Positions 23,860-34,165 of a DNA stretch of 64,000 bases are shown here, piece after piece. This stretch comes from Isoetes taiwanensis. Lineage: Eukaryota; Streptophyta; Lycopodiopsida; Isoetales; Isoetaceae. Position numbers and translations under genes: made by a program. Within the stretch, counting starts at the first letter, position 1, and each line of letters starts with the position of its first letter. The stretch covers positions 9,863,525 through 9,927,524 of the forward strand of contig JAJEKV010000017.1 in the NCBI GenBank assembly GCA_021234155.1, in the 5' to 3' direction. A model generated the notes under the pieces. It was not told the origin of the DNA. It made no database searches and worked only from the letters and a program-made list of their open reading frames with translations.

Positions 23860-23881
23860 GGGTAAAAGCATGAAAGGGTGT
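23860..23881 (+). repeat. Left terminal inverted repeat
   Basis: The element begins GGG followed by TAAAAGCATGAAAGGGTGT, the inverse of the right end apart from one indel, one substitution and two extra G at the tip. Confidence 0.85.
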
Positions 23882-24176
23882 ACGTACATCGTACTGAATT
23901 GAAGGACGAATTTGTGCTTTTTTGGGGTACATTTTAGATGTACATCAAGATACAATGGTTTGTCGTTTTGTGTCAGATATGCAATGATTGCAAGATCATC
24001 CCTGACATTCCCCCCGAAATTCTTGGTTAACCACCAAACCACCGAACCAATTCGAATGGATCCGTCCCTCCCTTTCCGAAATTCCCCCCTTTCACCGGAT
24101 CTAACACAGAGCGAATTCGAGAAGCAAACACATGCCAATTGAATCTACAAGAAATACAAATCAATTTCAATCTGTT

Positions 24177-27015
24177 CATGGAGGGTGAGAATTCCAATGG
24201 AAGTGATGGTTCTAAGCGCTAAAGTATGCCGACATTGGCGGTGTTATGCCACAAAACAAATAAAAAAAGCGTGTTCACGTGTCGGTGGATTGCATCCTCG
24301 ATTCTTTCGGCAAACGCCTCCGTCGAGATCAATGAATAGTTTTTGTGATCGTTTGTTGCAAGATGACGGGCTTTTTTTTTGTTTTCGAACACATGAATTG
24401 GAAATCCTTCGAAGTTATTGTTATGAAATCAATGATCAGAAACTTGAAAGATGGGCTTCAAGAAGTAAAGTCCGCTAATAGCAAAGATAAATTGGCTGCA
24501 AAACATTCTTCGTTATCAATGATTGTTGGAAAAAAGGAGATATAAACAAGAATGTTTCTTCAAAATTGCTAAAGATACTGACCAAGAAATTTATCCAAAG
24601 CTGCAGCAAGAAGGAAGATAATGTCATTAAGTGGAGCAAATGTATGGGCTTTGGCGGGGAAGGATGCCAAGATCAAATAGAATCGATGATTCAATCAAAT
24701 GTCGGGTTCGTGAATTTTGGCTTGACAATACCAAAGTTTCACCAAAAGGTTAGAGATGTCATGAAGAGGAGAACACAAGCAATACAATACCTTGATATCT
24801 CACAGGGTTTGCTCTTGTAATTGAATCAATTCAATTTTGGAGATTATGTTTTCTTCCAAAATTCTTTCATGACTTTCTTACGTACATTCTAGTTACATTC
24901 GAAAGTGACCTGTTAATGAATACACATGGTTTTCATGAAATGTATTGCATTTTACATTGTTTACATTTATACATTGTTTACATAGTAGCAGAAATCTTGC
25001 AGTGATGTGCTATTAGGTACTTTTTAGATGTACATCCATTAACACTTACATGTCCATGCAGCTGCATTTACATGTACTTGAATATCAAAATTACATCATT
25101 TTACATTTTAGTGTACTTTCAGGTAATGAAGCCAAACAAATCAGACATATGTACATTAGTTGTACTAATATTGTAACATTAATGTGATGTACTAATATTG
25201 GAACATTAATTAGATGTACATTGGATGTACATTGGATGTTCAGTGGAACTGTTGGCTGTACATTAGATGTACTGATGTACATTAGATGTACATTAGATGT
25301 ACAGTAACAGATCAGTGGAACTGTTGGATGGACATTTTATGTACATAGAACATACATTAATTGTACAATAGTATAGTTCAATACTCTTTTGGCATCTGGT
25401 TGCTGACATCATTTTGCTAACATGGTCTTTAATGCTTTTGTTATTGCGAACCGAGCTTTATCAACAGTTTGTATATCAGAATTCTGATACCAAAATTCGC
25501 CTTCGACAGTTCGAGTATCTGAAACCTGATTGCATAAGGAAATTGAAGGAGAGAAACACATGTTGTTGTGTCAAACATGAGCAAACAAGAAGACTTTTGA
25601 TAATGTTAGTATCTTGTGGAGGTCAACAATTTGCGAGAAATATGTGACGGATGAATGGCATAAACTAAAATGCATCAAAGGCGAATGTGATGAATGTGGA
25701 GTGAAGAAATTAGACATCTGTCCAAACGAGGAAGATGGAATTCAGAATGTGGACTGGCAAGTATATGCATATGTCAATGAGCCATCCAAAAAAGGTACAT
25801 CCAGAAGGCTTAGATTAGTTGATCAGAATGACAAAGCATCTGTTTTGTTAAAGAACATGAAAAATCAGCTTGCTAAGTTTGAGATCATAACTTTTTACAA
25901 AGACTGCTTGGCAGAGCAAACAGTTTAAAAGATGTGTTGAGAAACTCCCGGATAATAGTGTGTTGTCTGTTGTTGACTTTGCAGAAAACTACACATTGAA
26001 ACCAGGGACAGAAGTGCAATCCGAGCATTGGAATCCTGATCAAATTAGTATTTTGGTCCATATATAAACAGTGCATTTCTATGTTTCAGATGACAGGAAG
26101 CATGACACTCATTTTGTGCAACATGGTTTTAAATTGCATTTGGGGTGGCTTAAGAATAATGGAGGTGGACACATAAATCTTCATTATGTGTGGTCGGATG
26201 GTTGTGCATCTCAATTCAAATCAAGACGGGCATGGTATGGAATCTGTAGATACCATGTTGAAAATAAAATTCGAAAGTGATATGGAATTTCTTTGGATCG
26301 GCCATGGGAAAGGCACACATGATGGCGCAGGCTGGTATAGCAAAGTTGTGGCTTGAGAGCGAGCAGAGAAAACAAAATGGCATGCCCGGTGGCAAAAGTG
26401 AAACAACTTGTGCGGTTTTAGGGCCAAGGAATCGGATTGTGAAAGGGTGTTTTGGGAGGTTGGAAAAACAGATGTGAACAGCAAAGCAAGCATTCAATTG
26501 CAAGACTTTACGGTACTTTCGGCCGAGATACATTGCAGGTCAACTATAAACCCAGCCGAGATCCAACAAAGTTGCTATGCGAGACCACTCTCGTGCTTTT
26601 GTGATGCTTGCATTAACTTCAATTGGTTGAATTGTGAGAACATTAAACATTGTGGAGAATGGTCTCTAAAAGTTTGGAGCCCACAGATCATATTGCCTCT
26701 CGTGTTTGAATTTGAAAATGATGTGGATGTTTTGTATCTGAGAGGACGAGGTTTGGTTTAGATGACATCAGAGTTGTTTTGGATGTATTTGTGTCTTTTG
26801 CAGCACCAGACAATGTGGAAGGTGTTTCATACTATGTTCTCATGTGCACCAGGGAAAAGCATGCATTGGAAGAAGATTCAATTGATGACTATGGAAATGA
26901 ATACTCTGGCGGCACTAGTGTCATTGAAGGACAATATTATGAACTAATCCCGAGCTGCCACAATAAGTATAAACCGCTTCCTACTAAGAATGTTTTGGTA
27001 CCCGGAGAATCGTGA
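24177..27015 (+). pseudogene. DDE-type transposase-like gene (DFAENY/SDG family), frameshifted
   Basis: Starting from MEGENSNGSDG (24177), several plus-strand frames give a protein of a family I know as uncharacterised from animals and seed-free plants. After a basic N-terminal part come FEYLKPDCIRKLKE and CCCVKH (about 25500-25580), a Cys-containing region CDECGVKKLDIC, then LSVVDFAENYTL with EVQSEHWNPDQISILVH (about 25965-26065). YVSDDRKHDTHF and VWSDGCASQFKSR (26190-26225) follow, then FFGS and, in a shifted frame, HGKGTHDGAG (about 26300-26335). The two Asp and the acidic residue in the last block fit a DDE/RNase H triad (inference). At least five frameshifts and stops make this copy dead. 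The gap at 24830-25390 is TGTACA-rich and may be an intron. Confidence 0.75.
25180..25360. repeat. TGTACA motif cluster 1
   Basis: Many copies of TGTACAT and TTAGATGTACA occur in direct and, because TGTACA is palindromic, inverted order. They sit in the non-coding gap of the transposase-like gene. Confidence 0.8.
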
Positions 27016-27224
27016 TTGGGGTTCGAATCCCATTCAAGAAAGTAAAACACAAGTGAAGGGGGCAAGCCTGACATTTCACTTGCCATATGAAGTCCATGAG
27101 ACATTGTTATCACAACTTCCAAAGAATTGTAGATGACATGGACTAAGTCGAGATATGTAGTACTTTCTGAAATATTGTAATACTTTGTTATAAGAAATCA
27201 AGAACTGGACTACTTGAAGTGCAT

Positions 27225-27290
27225 TATGTACATCAATGTACATAAGATGTACAACACATGTACATCTTATGTACATCTGTTGTACATTCC
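27225..27290. repeat. TGTACA motif cluster 2
   Basis: About six TGTACA or ATGTACAT motifs lie within 65 bases, between the 3' ends of the two convergent genes. Confidence 0.8.
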
Positions 27291-27599
27291 AGAAATATTA
27301 TAAAAATTTGTTAAGTGTAAGTTGATTAGAATTGAACACAAGAAAGTTGAATTGCATAAACATTAAAAATGGTTTCATGGCAAAGATAAGAAATGGACAG
27401 GTTTTCATGTACAAATGGTTGATATATTTATATTGTGGACATAAATACAACACACCCGAAAATGAGCATGGCTCATAATTCATGACCAAGCTTCAAAATG
27501 TCGGTAGGGAGCCTGATATCTTATGACTATTGCATCATGTCTTCCAGCCAGCCGAGAGGTGAAGAGATATCCTCTAAAAGCGATGAGTCCATGCGGTTT

Positions 27600-29025
27600 C
27601 TATAGCACGTGCGTGCCTGGCAAACCTTTCCATCCTACATGGCTTGCATCTTCCAGGACACGTGCCTTCCCCCAAGGGTTGTGCAACAAGTGATTTGCTG
27701 CCAATATACCTTTCATGGTTGCTCGTTCCTCATAATTTTCAATTTGCTCAACCTTTTCCCAAAGTTCAGGAACAGCAGTATAGAGGCGATAATCGGTCCC
27801 CAACCCTATGTACTTGCAGCTTGTGTTGGTTTGTATTACCTCTGGGTGCAGCAGAACTCTATCTCTTAGTTTCTTAATAGTCTTTTGTGTTTCAGTCCAT
27901 TCATCTACAAAGCAAATGAAGATCACTTAATTATGTATACACACTCATAATTGTACCAATAAGAAAGACAGTAAGAACAGAGTACTCAAGTGCAATGAAC
28001 AAAAACTTTGATACATATATTCATAACATTTGAATTTGTACATCAGTCAAAGTCTGTACCAACAATGGGCCAGTCGAGAGGCCAATAACATGATGGCAGT
28101 TTCTCCATTCCTTGCTCCGTATATTGACTAAATTTAGGCAGCAGAGCACCCAAGTTGCTGCCATAGTTTGCCAGCAAAATCTGTTCCACCTGCTCTGATA
28201 TGCCATCTGCTGCATTAGTCATTGGATGCTCTTTCACATAAACTATACCATCTTCGGCCATTTTGAATCCATTAAGCCATGGAATGAGCTCCATGACAAG
28301 CAATCTGTCACCAGCTAATATCGGTGTCCAAGAGAAAGGACATATGTAGCTTCCTACAGGATTCAAAGTGGATTTGTATCTTTCGTCGATCGACGTAATC
28401 GTATGTCCATAGTACTCTGGGTACTCTTTCCATACCACAGCTAATGGTTTCACAAACAACCCCTTTTGAGGTTCAGTAGGGTGTTTGTGTGGCAGAGTCC
28501 AACACTGCTCCTGGCTGTAAACAAACTTCAGCTTTATGGAAAAAGCATCACAAATATGTTCCACAATTGGTTGAAGATTTTTAGAAGTGAGTGAAGACCA
28601 GATGGCAACATCAAACCCTTCTCTTACAAATGCTAACAGTGATGCTAACCCTGGCCTGCAGTAAAAAAACCTGTTTCCTATATTAAATTGAAGCTCATCT
28701 TTCTGGATCTGTTGGTATCTTGAGTTAATATTTTCATTCTTGTGCACACTCTTGCCCAACACAGAATTTAAGTCAAAGATAATGAGCTTTCTCCCTGAAT
28801 TAGATGATTCACCTGTCAGCAAGAAAACACTTGAGATTCACAATTTATAATTACATTTCAGACACACAATTGAGAAAACACATTGATAATTACACGATTG
28901 TTATTTGCACAGGTGTAAGTGAGACAAATAAATTAATTTTTTCATTACTTATTGAGTACAAAGAAGCTCGGAGCATGGCTCATACAAAACTGTAATTTAC
29001 AAACAAGTCAAAGGGACTATCTACC
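27600..29025 (-). pseudogene. FCP1-like HAD phosphatase domain exons (C-terminal part of minus gene)
   Basis: Exons fit canonical GT-AG introns: the exon ending at 29025 joins 28812 (intron 29024-28813), and the exon ending at 28060 joins 27904 (intron 28059-27905), both keeping frame. The domain starts KLIIFDLNSVLG (HAD motif I, with Asn where catalytic DxD phosphatases have the second Asp). It continues VAIWSSLTSKNLQPIVE (motif II-like) and TITSIDERYKSTLNP with ICPFSW (motifs III/IV region). Plants have a family of FCP1/NLI-interacting proteins with the same DLNG-type motif I. With the second Asp lost, phosphatase activity is doubtful even in an intact copy. The last exon reads DEWTETQKTIKKLRDRVLL. 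The domain follows the C48 protease domain in the same gene. Confidence 0.8.
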
Positions 29026-29905
29026 CTGTGTAGGAACAATTGCTTGTATATTCATCTCGCCTTCTACAATTAATGCCTCCATTAGATGATCCCTCCGTGA
29101 CTCGGCATAGGCATCGATGAAACCAACTGGGTGTCATCCATGATGGTGCACAAGTATTAGAGGACTATACCAACAAATAACTAATAGGAAAATAACATGT
29201 TCTACTTACAAAAATGGAGCTTGGTGTGCATCAACCACGGCATCTATGAATTTGTGCATGTAAGCCACAATGTACATGCAAGGGTTCTTGGTACTAGTTT
29301 TCGCATTTTAGGGACAGAACACGGGAGCATCAAAGTTCTTCCTACCATGGTTTAAGCTGTTGGATCCGAGCATCATGTTATTGATCACAAGCTTATGAAA
29401 CCTGCAAAATTGCAATGTGAGAATAAATCAAGCATAAGAAATTGCAAATGAGAATAATCAAATCATAAAAACAAAACAGAAACTCATACTTACTTCTGGA
29501 CCACTTTAGCATCGGGTACATAGCCTTTGACAGGAGAGAGGATCTGTATACTTGGGCTAGCTATAGATGGAAAAGAGCTTTTCAGTGGACCAGCAAGCAC
29601 AAGTATTGCCAATGCCACATTTGGGCCTTGCAGAATTGGAACAAATATGTATTGGCATCTTGCAATCAAAATGCCATCCAGCCCTTCATTTATGTTTGTG
29701 TTCTGTGCATCTGCCCTCCCCTGTTCTTGAGGGAATTCACAAAATTCTGGAAGGTGTCCGGTCGAACCGTAAAAAACTTGTGTTTCCAATCAGATGGAAG
29801 ACTGCTACAAAGGTACCTGCACACAAATCCAGATTACATATTAATACATAAGATGAGTGACTTAGGGAATGAAATAACATAAATATGTTGAAATGCTAGC
29901 CTACC
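29026..29905 (-). pseudogene. C48 (Ulp1-like) cysteine protease domain exons
   Basis: Three clear introns keep the frame: 29904-29817, 29493-29402 (donor GTAAGT, acceptor TTTTGCAG), and one from about 29215 (donor GTAAGT). The protein shows YLCSSLPSDWKHKFFTV, then after a frameshift CQYIFVPILQGPNVALAILV and SIQILSPVKGY, matching the C48 pattern of IFIPI, the HW strand and the aspartate strand. NFDAPVFCP-stop-N and NPCMYIVAYMHKFIDA follow, matching the Gln and Cys nucleophile region. The His and Asp are lost here. The Gln codon has become TAA (29308-29310), probably from CAA. Proteases of this family remove SUMO-type modifiers, and transposons have captured them before. Confidence 0.72.
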
Positions 29906-29909
29906 TCCC

Positions 29910-30921
29910 ATAGACATCTACCATCTTAGAGGTCAAGTCCAGCTTCCAGCAGAACTCGTCAACATCACTTTGAAAGATAGAGGGTGCAGGCTTAGGAGGA
30001 CAGTCCCTATAAGGAGTGAATGGAACCAACCTTTTCAGTCGGTTCACTAAATTGTACAAGGAAACAACAGCATTAGCAAAAGAATATATCTATTGTAATC
30101 AATTGTATATTACTCACCTTGTAAATTCATCACCTGCTTCAGCATCTTCTGAGGACTGCTGCACCTTATTTGTTATCACATCAATATTTGCTTGTAGATC
30201 CTCTTCCTCTTCCGGTTCCGACTCAGAAGAATCGGGATCAGCTTGCTTCACAGCCTGTGATCGTGTCCTATGTACAAAAAAAATGTGGTTAATTATCATA
30301 AATCTGAGATGTTTAACAAAATTAGTTCAACTTGGACATACCTCTTTCTAGGTGGTGGTGGCACTTTTTGCTGGAGATTTTGCCTGTTTTTTTCCTCTTG
30401 GAGTGCCATCACCAGCATTCTTTTGCCTCCTCTTTGGAGTGGACTCAACTACCAACTCAACTTCCTCTTCCCTGGTATCTCCCGGGTTAAAATCTGGATC
30501 TGTGTCCTTTGTAGCTTTTTTACGTAATGAGGTCCAGCTGGGGGACCCGCAGATGATCTTTGAGGCGATTTGAATCTTTCTTAGCTTCTCCAATTACTAA
30601 TTTAGCACTTGGTGATGAAAGAGTTTTCATTTGTGATCATTGAAGGCTCTCAGACCGCAAATCGCTTTTAGCTTTCTCAAGTGCCATCCTCTCAATTTCC
30701 TCAACTTCACTTTGCCATGTTCGAGGAGGCACTGTTGCAGATGGTTCTATTACTGGCACTGTAAATGTCATTGGTGATCTGGAGCTGGAAGGTTGAGGGT
30801 CTACAGATTCGGTCTGCTTATTATGCTCAGTAAAATCTGTAAAGAGAGTCGATGCAGATGGCTCAAGAACATCAGCCATTAAAGCTGCTTCTGGGATAGG
30901 AACAACCTCATCTGCAAACAA
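29910..30921 (-). pseudogene. Middle exons of the C48-HAD gene, low-complexity region
   Basis: Minus-strand frames 30921-30637, 30593-30348, 30270-30118 and about 30050-29905 are Ser/Pro/Glu/Lys-rich. Basic stretches (TPKRRQKNAGDGTPRGKKQ) and an acidic stretch (SSESEPEEEEDL) occur. The donor AG-GTGAGT at 30118-30117 is clear. The last block reads LKRLVPFTPYRDCPP and FCWKLDLTSKMVDVYGR and runs into the C48 domain. The basic runs could serve as nuclear localisation signals; this is inference. Confidence 0.6.
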
Positions 30922-30984
30922 ACAAATGATCTAAATTTCAATAGACATAAAAGAACATGAAAACAGAACTAATGAGAAATATCT

Positions 30985-31410
30985 GGTACATTCTGCCAAG
31001 CATGTACATTTCATGTACATAAAATGTACCAAATGTACGTAACTACATTTAACTATAGCCAAATGTACATGTACATGTTCCTCAATGTACATAGAGGTAC
31101 CTCAATGTACCCAGATGTACCCAGATGTACCCAGGTATCCAGTTAGGGAATGTAGATCTATGCCAAAAAAAAAGCACATATATGTAAAAAATGCACATAC
31201 TTATGAATCCATCTACAGATGCACTCTAAAGATAAATGCATGTACATCTATTTGCAGATGTAGACTCCATTAGAGACATGTACAACTGATACAACTGCAG
31301 TCCAAGCTCAAAAATAAAAGCATCAATAAACAAGCAAATATATGCCTATGTACCTCTGCTTACAGACGTACACTAAAAGTTATACATGTACAAGGAATAG
31401 CAATGCACTG
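30985..31410. repeat. TGTACA motif cluster 3
   Basis: Repeated ATGTACATTTCATGTACAT-like, GATGTACCCA and ATGTACAT motifs lie in a non-coding stretch upstream of the middle exons, probably within an intron of the minus gene. Confidence 0.75.
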
Positions 31411-31499
31411 AAAGCCATACATGTAGAACTATGCAGATTACAATAACAAATATGAATGAAGAGAAATATAAGTTTAAATTAGTTGAGAGCAATGCATAC

Positions 31500-32800
31500 C
31501 TTTCACAGCAGGGAAACCAAGCTTAATTCAAATGCCCTCATCCCAGATGCAACCTTTTATGCAATTCTGTCTTTCATGGACCAGATAACACAAGCGAGAA
31601 GAGGCAATAAGCATCTCGCATGGAGCTAGTAAACAACAAAACCGGTTTTGCCAAAGCCTTGGCCACAGCAGTGTACATGAACTGAATGTGATGAACTGCT
31701 TTATAGAAGTAGCTCCTACTGAGGGTAGGGCCTCGGGTGAGAACAATAGGTCCCGCTCTCCCCATGAAATCCAAAATCATGGAATGCCTTTTTTGAACCA
31801 ATTCAATGCAATTAAGTTTTTCCTTTGCTTGTTCAATTGAGATTTCATGCCTTTCAATGTCTTTAGTTGCTTCCACGCAAACCAATTTCTAGCTTAGAAG
31901 AGTGTTGTTCTTTATCATGTCTACTCATAACCAAGTCTTCCAACTTGTACTTCAACACCGAACATAACTTGATTTCCAGTGGGGATCCCGGGACAATTTG
32001 TCAAATTCTGTTTTGTCTCATCTATTTTTTCGGCAGATCTGCTGCGGATCTTTGGATAGCATATCCTTTCTACCCTCAATCCGGCTGATGACCTTCAATG
32101 CATCCCTCCTTTTTCTTCGGTGCTTCTACTTCATTCAATAGGTTAGTTTTCTCCTCCAACCCATGCTTAAGTAATCGCTTTATTGTGTCAACATCGATCT
32201 AGAATAACCGGGGCTCTAATATTCTCACGCAATACGATGTCCTGTTTGATAGTTGAGGATTTACCCGTTGTAGGGTCCTCAGAACGCCCGAAATGAGGGT
32301 TTTGGCAAGATCTTTGACGGTCCTAGCCACGTCCATCCAATCAACAAGCCGTCCCTTCAAGTGAAGAGCAAATGCTCTGGCAAAATAGGTTGAAATATAA
32401 TGGTTTGTAACCTGTTTCTTGCCATAAACCAATTCATAATATTTAAAAAAATCATCTTTCCATGCGTTCTGGATTCTCCCTTCCTTGAATCCTCGTCATT
32501 TTTGGAGCTTCACATACCCTGTTCATAACCATCTCTAGGTTGGGTATGTGAGCCTCTGCATATTTATCACGGAGGTCTTTGGCTTGGATCACCTCCCGGA
32601 ACTAGCGTAAACTCCTTGAGGTGGAATTCCCACTTTATAAGGCTCTTTGGCATCTTGCTGGATATGATGACAGCACTCATACGGGGCGTTTAGGGCCATA
32701 GCTAGATGAAAATTCGTCGAATTCAAGCGGTAGGGATAGTGAGCAGAGGCAAACCAAGAAAAATTTGGGAAAAATTTCAAAATCCACGATAATTGCGGGT
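31500..32800 (-). pseudogene. N-terminal exons of the C48-HAD gene (unrecognised)
   Basis: Minus-strand frames 32780-32589 (NFSWFASAHYPYRL, CCHHIQQDAKEPYKV), 32432-32199 (YFARAFALHLKGRLVDWMDV) and 31885-31574 (ERHEISIEQAKEKLN, FYKAVHHIQFMYTAV) lie in order just inside the right TIR. I do not recognise a domain. Their place and order suggest they are the start of the same gene, transcribed inward from the right end of the element. Exon joints could not all be set. Confidence 0.5.
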
Positions 32801-32904
32801 TGAGTAGTGATAACCATTAATCATAGCGATTTACTAATGGTCATGATATGATTATTCAAAATATTGCATTAAGTACATATGTCTCTACAAAACTACATTT
32901 ATAG

Positions 32905-32923
32905 ACACCCTTTCATACTTTAC
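32905..32923 (-). repeat. Right terminal inverted repeat
   Basis: Plus-strand ACACCCTTTCATACTTTAC, followed by GTAG, is the inverse of the left end. It lies exactly at the point where LINE sequence resumes. Confidence 0.87.
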
Positions 32924-34165
32924 GTAGAGCATGTAAATATTCTTGCCTTGAGTGTTGTGTGCAGTGAGCATCGTAATGCATAAGTTGCCCTAATGATACT
33001 GCGTGTGCCAAATGTGGATCTCCGCCGCCATGATTGTAAACCATTCTTCAATTGATCAGTAACACAAGCCAAAGAGTGTAGGAGATAAAGAGGCAGCTGA
33101 CGAACTCCAATATTGCTAGTGATTTGAGTACCTGATGCTGGAAATTTAGCAAAAACCCTTTCATAGAGCCGATAAAATGCATTTTGAAGATCTTGTGGAA
33201 CCCCAAGTGCCTGCAAGCGCTGCCAAAGAAGCTCGCATGGTACTATATCAAAAGCAGAAGTAAAATCCACAAAGCATATATAGAGGTCTTGTTTCAGACT
33301 TCGACTATGTTCAATAAGCATGCGCAATGTGAAAATAAGGTCTATTGTAGAATGGCATGGACAAAAGCCTGTCTGACCTACAGCACGTACATCAATATGT
33401 TCTGCCCATGATGTCAACTGCTTCTCAGTAAGACTGGCTAAGAGCTTTGAAAATATGGAATTTACCATGATCATGCGATAATTAGAAGGGTCATGCTTAT
33501 CACCTGCTTTGTAAATTGGTACAACCTTACTGACATTTTGCAAAGCTTGATTTAAAAGAGTAGTGATGATTGGAAGCAATAGCGGACCCCCCTTCCCATT
33601 TAAGCAATTCTGCTTGCAAACCTTGAAGAACAGGAGACTTGCCATTAGATAGATGCCGCAGTCCTTCTTTGACTTCTTCCTCTGTGAATTGAAGAATATC
33701 ACCTTCCAAAGGAGGCACAGAATTAAGGACCCCAGGATGATCATATAAGTGGACCAATCGCTCATCCCATTGCTGCATAGAAATATGTCCAAGAGTAGGA
33801 GGTGGTCGATATAATATTTTGCGCCAGAAGGTCTGAGGCTCACGTAGCAGTAATTCAAACATTTGCTTCTGATGCTCAGCAACAAAGTGTGCCTTCTTGC
33901 GTTTCAAAACAGACTTATAATTCTGAATGGCATTATGTCGCATATCTGGCTCAACTATCGTTCGCAATTGTTTTTTAAGCTGCTTGCAGTCTTCATCAAA
34001 CCAGGCATTTCTAGGAAAGGATTTCCCATCAGCATGAGCAACACCAGAAGTGCGTGTACCAAACCAAGAGACAGCAGAAGTAAGCAAAGCATCAGCAAAT
34101 GCTGCATTACACTCTTGAAGAGTTGGGTAATCCAAAATACCTGCAAGCGCATGAGCTAATGTCAA
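32924..34165 (-). pseudogene. LINE-A 5' part: linker and N-terminal RT
   Basis: Minus-strand frames read HALAGILDYPTLQECN, FPRNAWFDEDCKQLKKQL and LREPQTFWRKILYRPP (region between endonuclease and RT). Then come KVVPIYKAGDKHDPSNYRMI, YICFVDFTSAFDIVP (RT with catalytic Asp) and RLYERVFAKFPASGTQI. A frameshift lies near 33540, and the sequence is rearranged close to the TIR element (32930-33030). The endonuclease is missing, so the copy is 5'-truncated near 34165. Part of this RT (32924-33369) is repeated at 23290-23747. Confidence 0.9.

Larger units (their letters stand above)
23860..32923. mobile_element. 9.06-kb TIR DNA transposon with transposase-like gene and C48 protease-HAD gene
   Basis: The ends are imperfect inverted repeats: GTAAAAGCATGAAAGGGTGT from 23862 and, on the other strand, GTAAAGTATGAAAGGGTGT ending the element at 32923. 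It interrupts a LINE, and the 4 bases GTAG occur on both sides (23856-23859 and 32924-32927). The uninterrupted LINE sequence at about 23270-23290 has GTAG only once. Two convergent genes start near opposite ends: a plus-strand transposase-like gene (24177-27015) and a minus-strand multi-exon gene (about 32800 to 27600). Clusters of TGTACA motifs lie between coding blocks. Both genes carry disabling mutations. Confidence 0.88.

Noticed and set aside
25180-25360. CRISPR-like array in the TGTACA clusters
   Set aside because: The units are short, of irregular spacing and palindromic, in eukaryotic DNA.
27600-30921. Functional host C48 protease or CTD phosphatase gene
   Set aside because: It lies between TIRs, carries a stop at the conserved Gln, lost His and Asp, and a frameshift.
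23860-32923. CACTA, Helitron or Maverick element
   Set aside because: The ends are not CACTA, the duplication is 4 bp rather than 3, there is no Rep/helicase and no viral capsid or polymerase gene.
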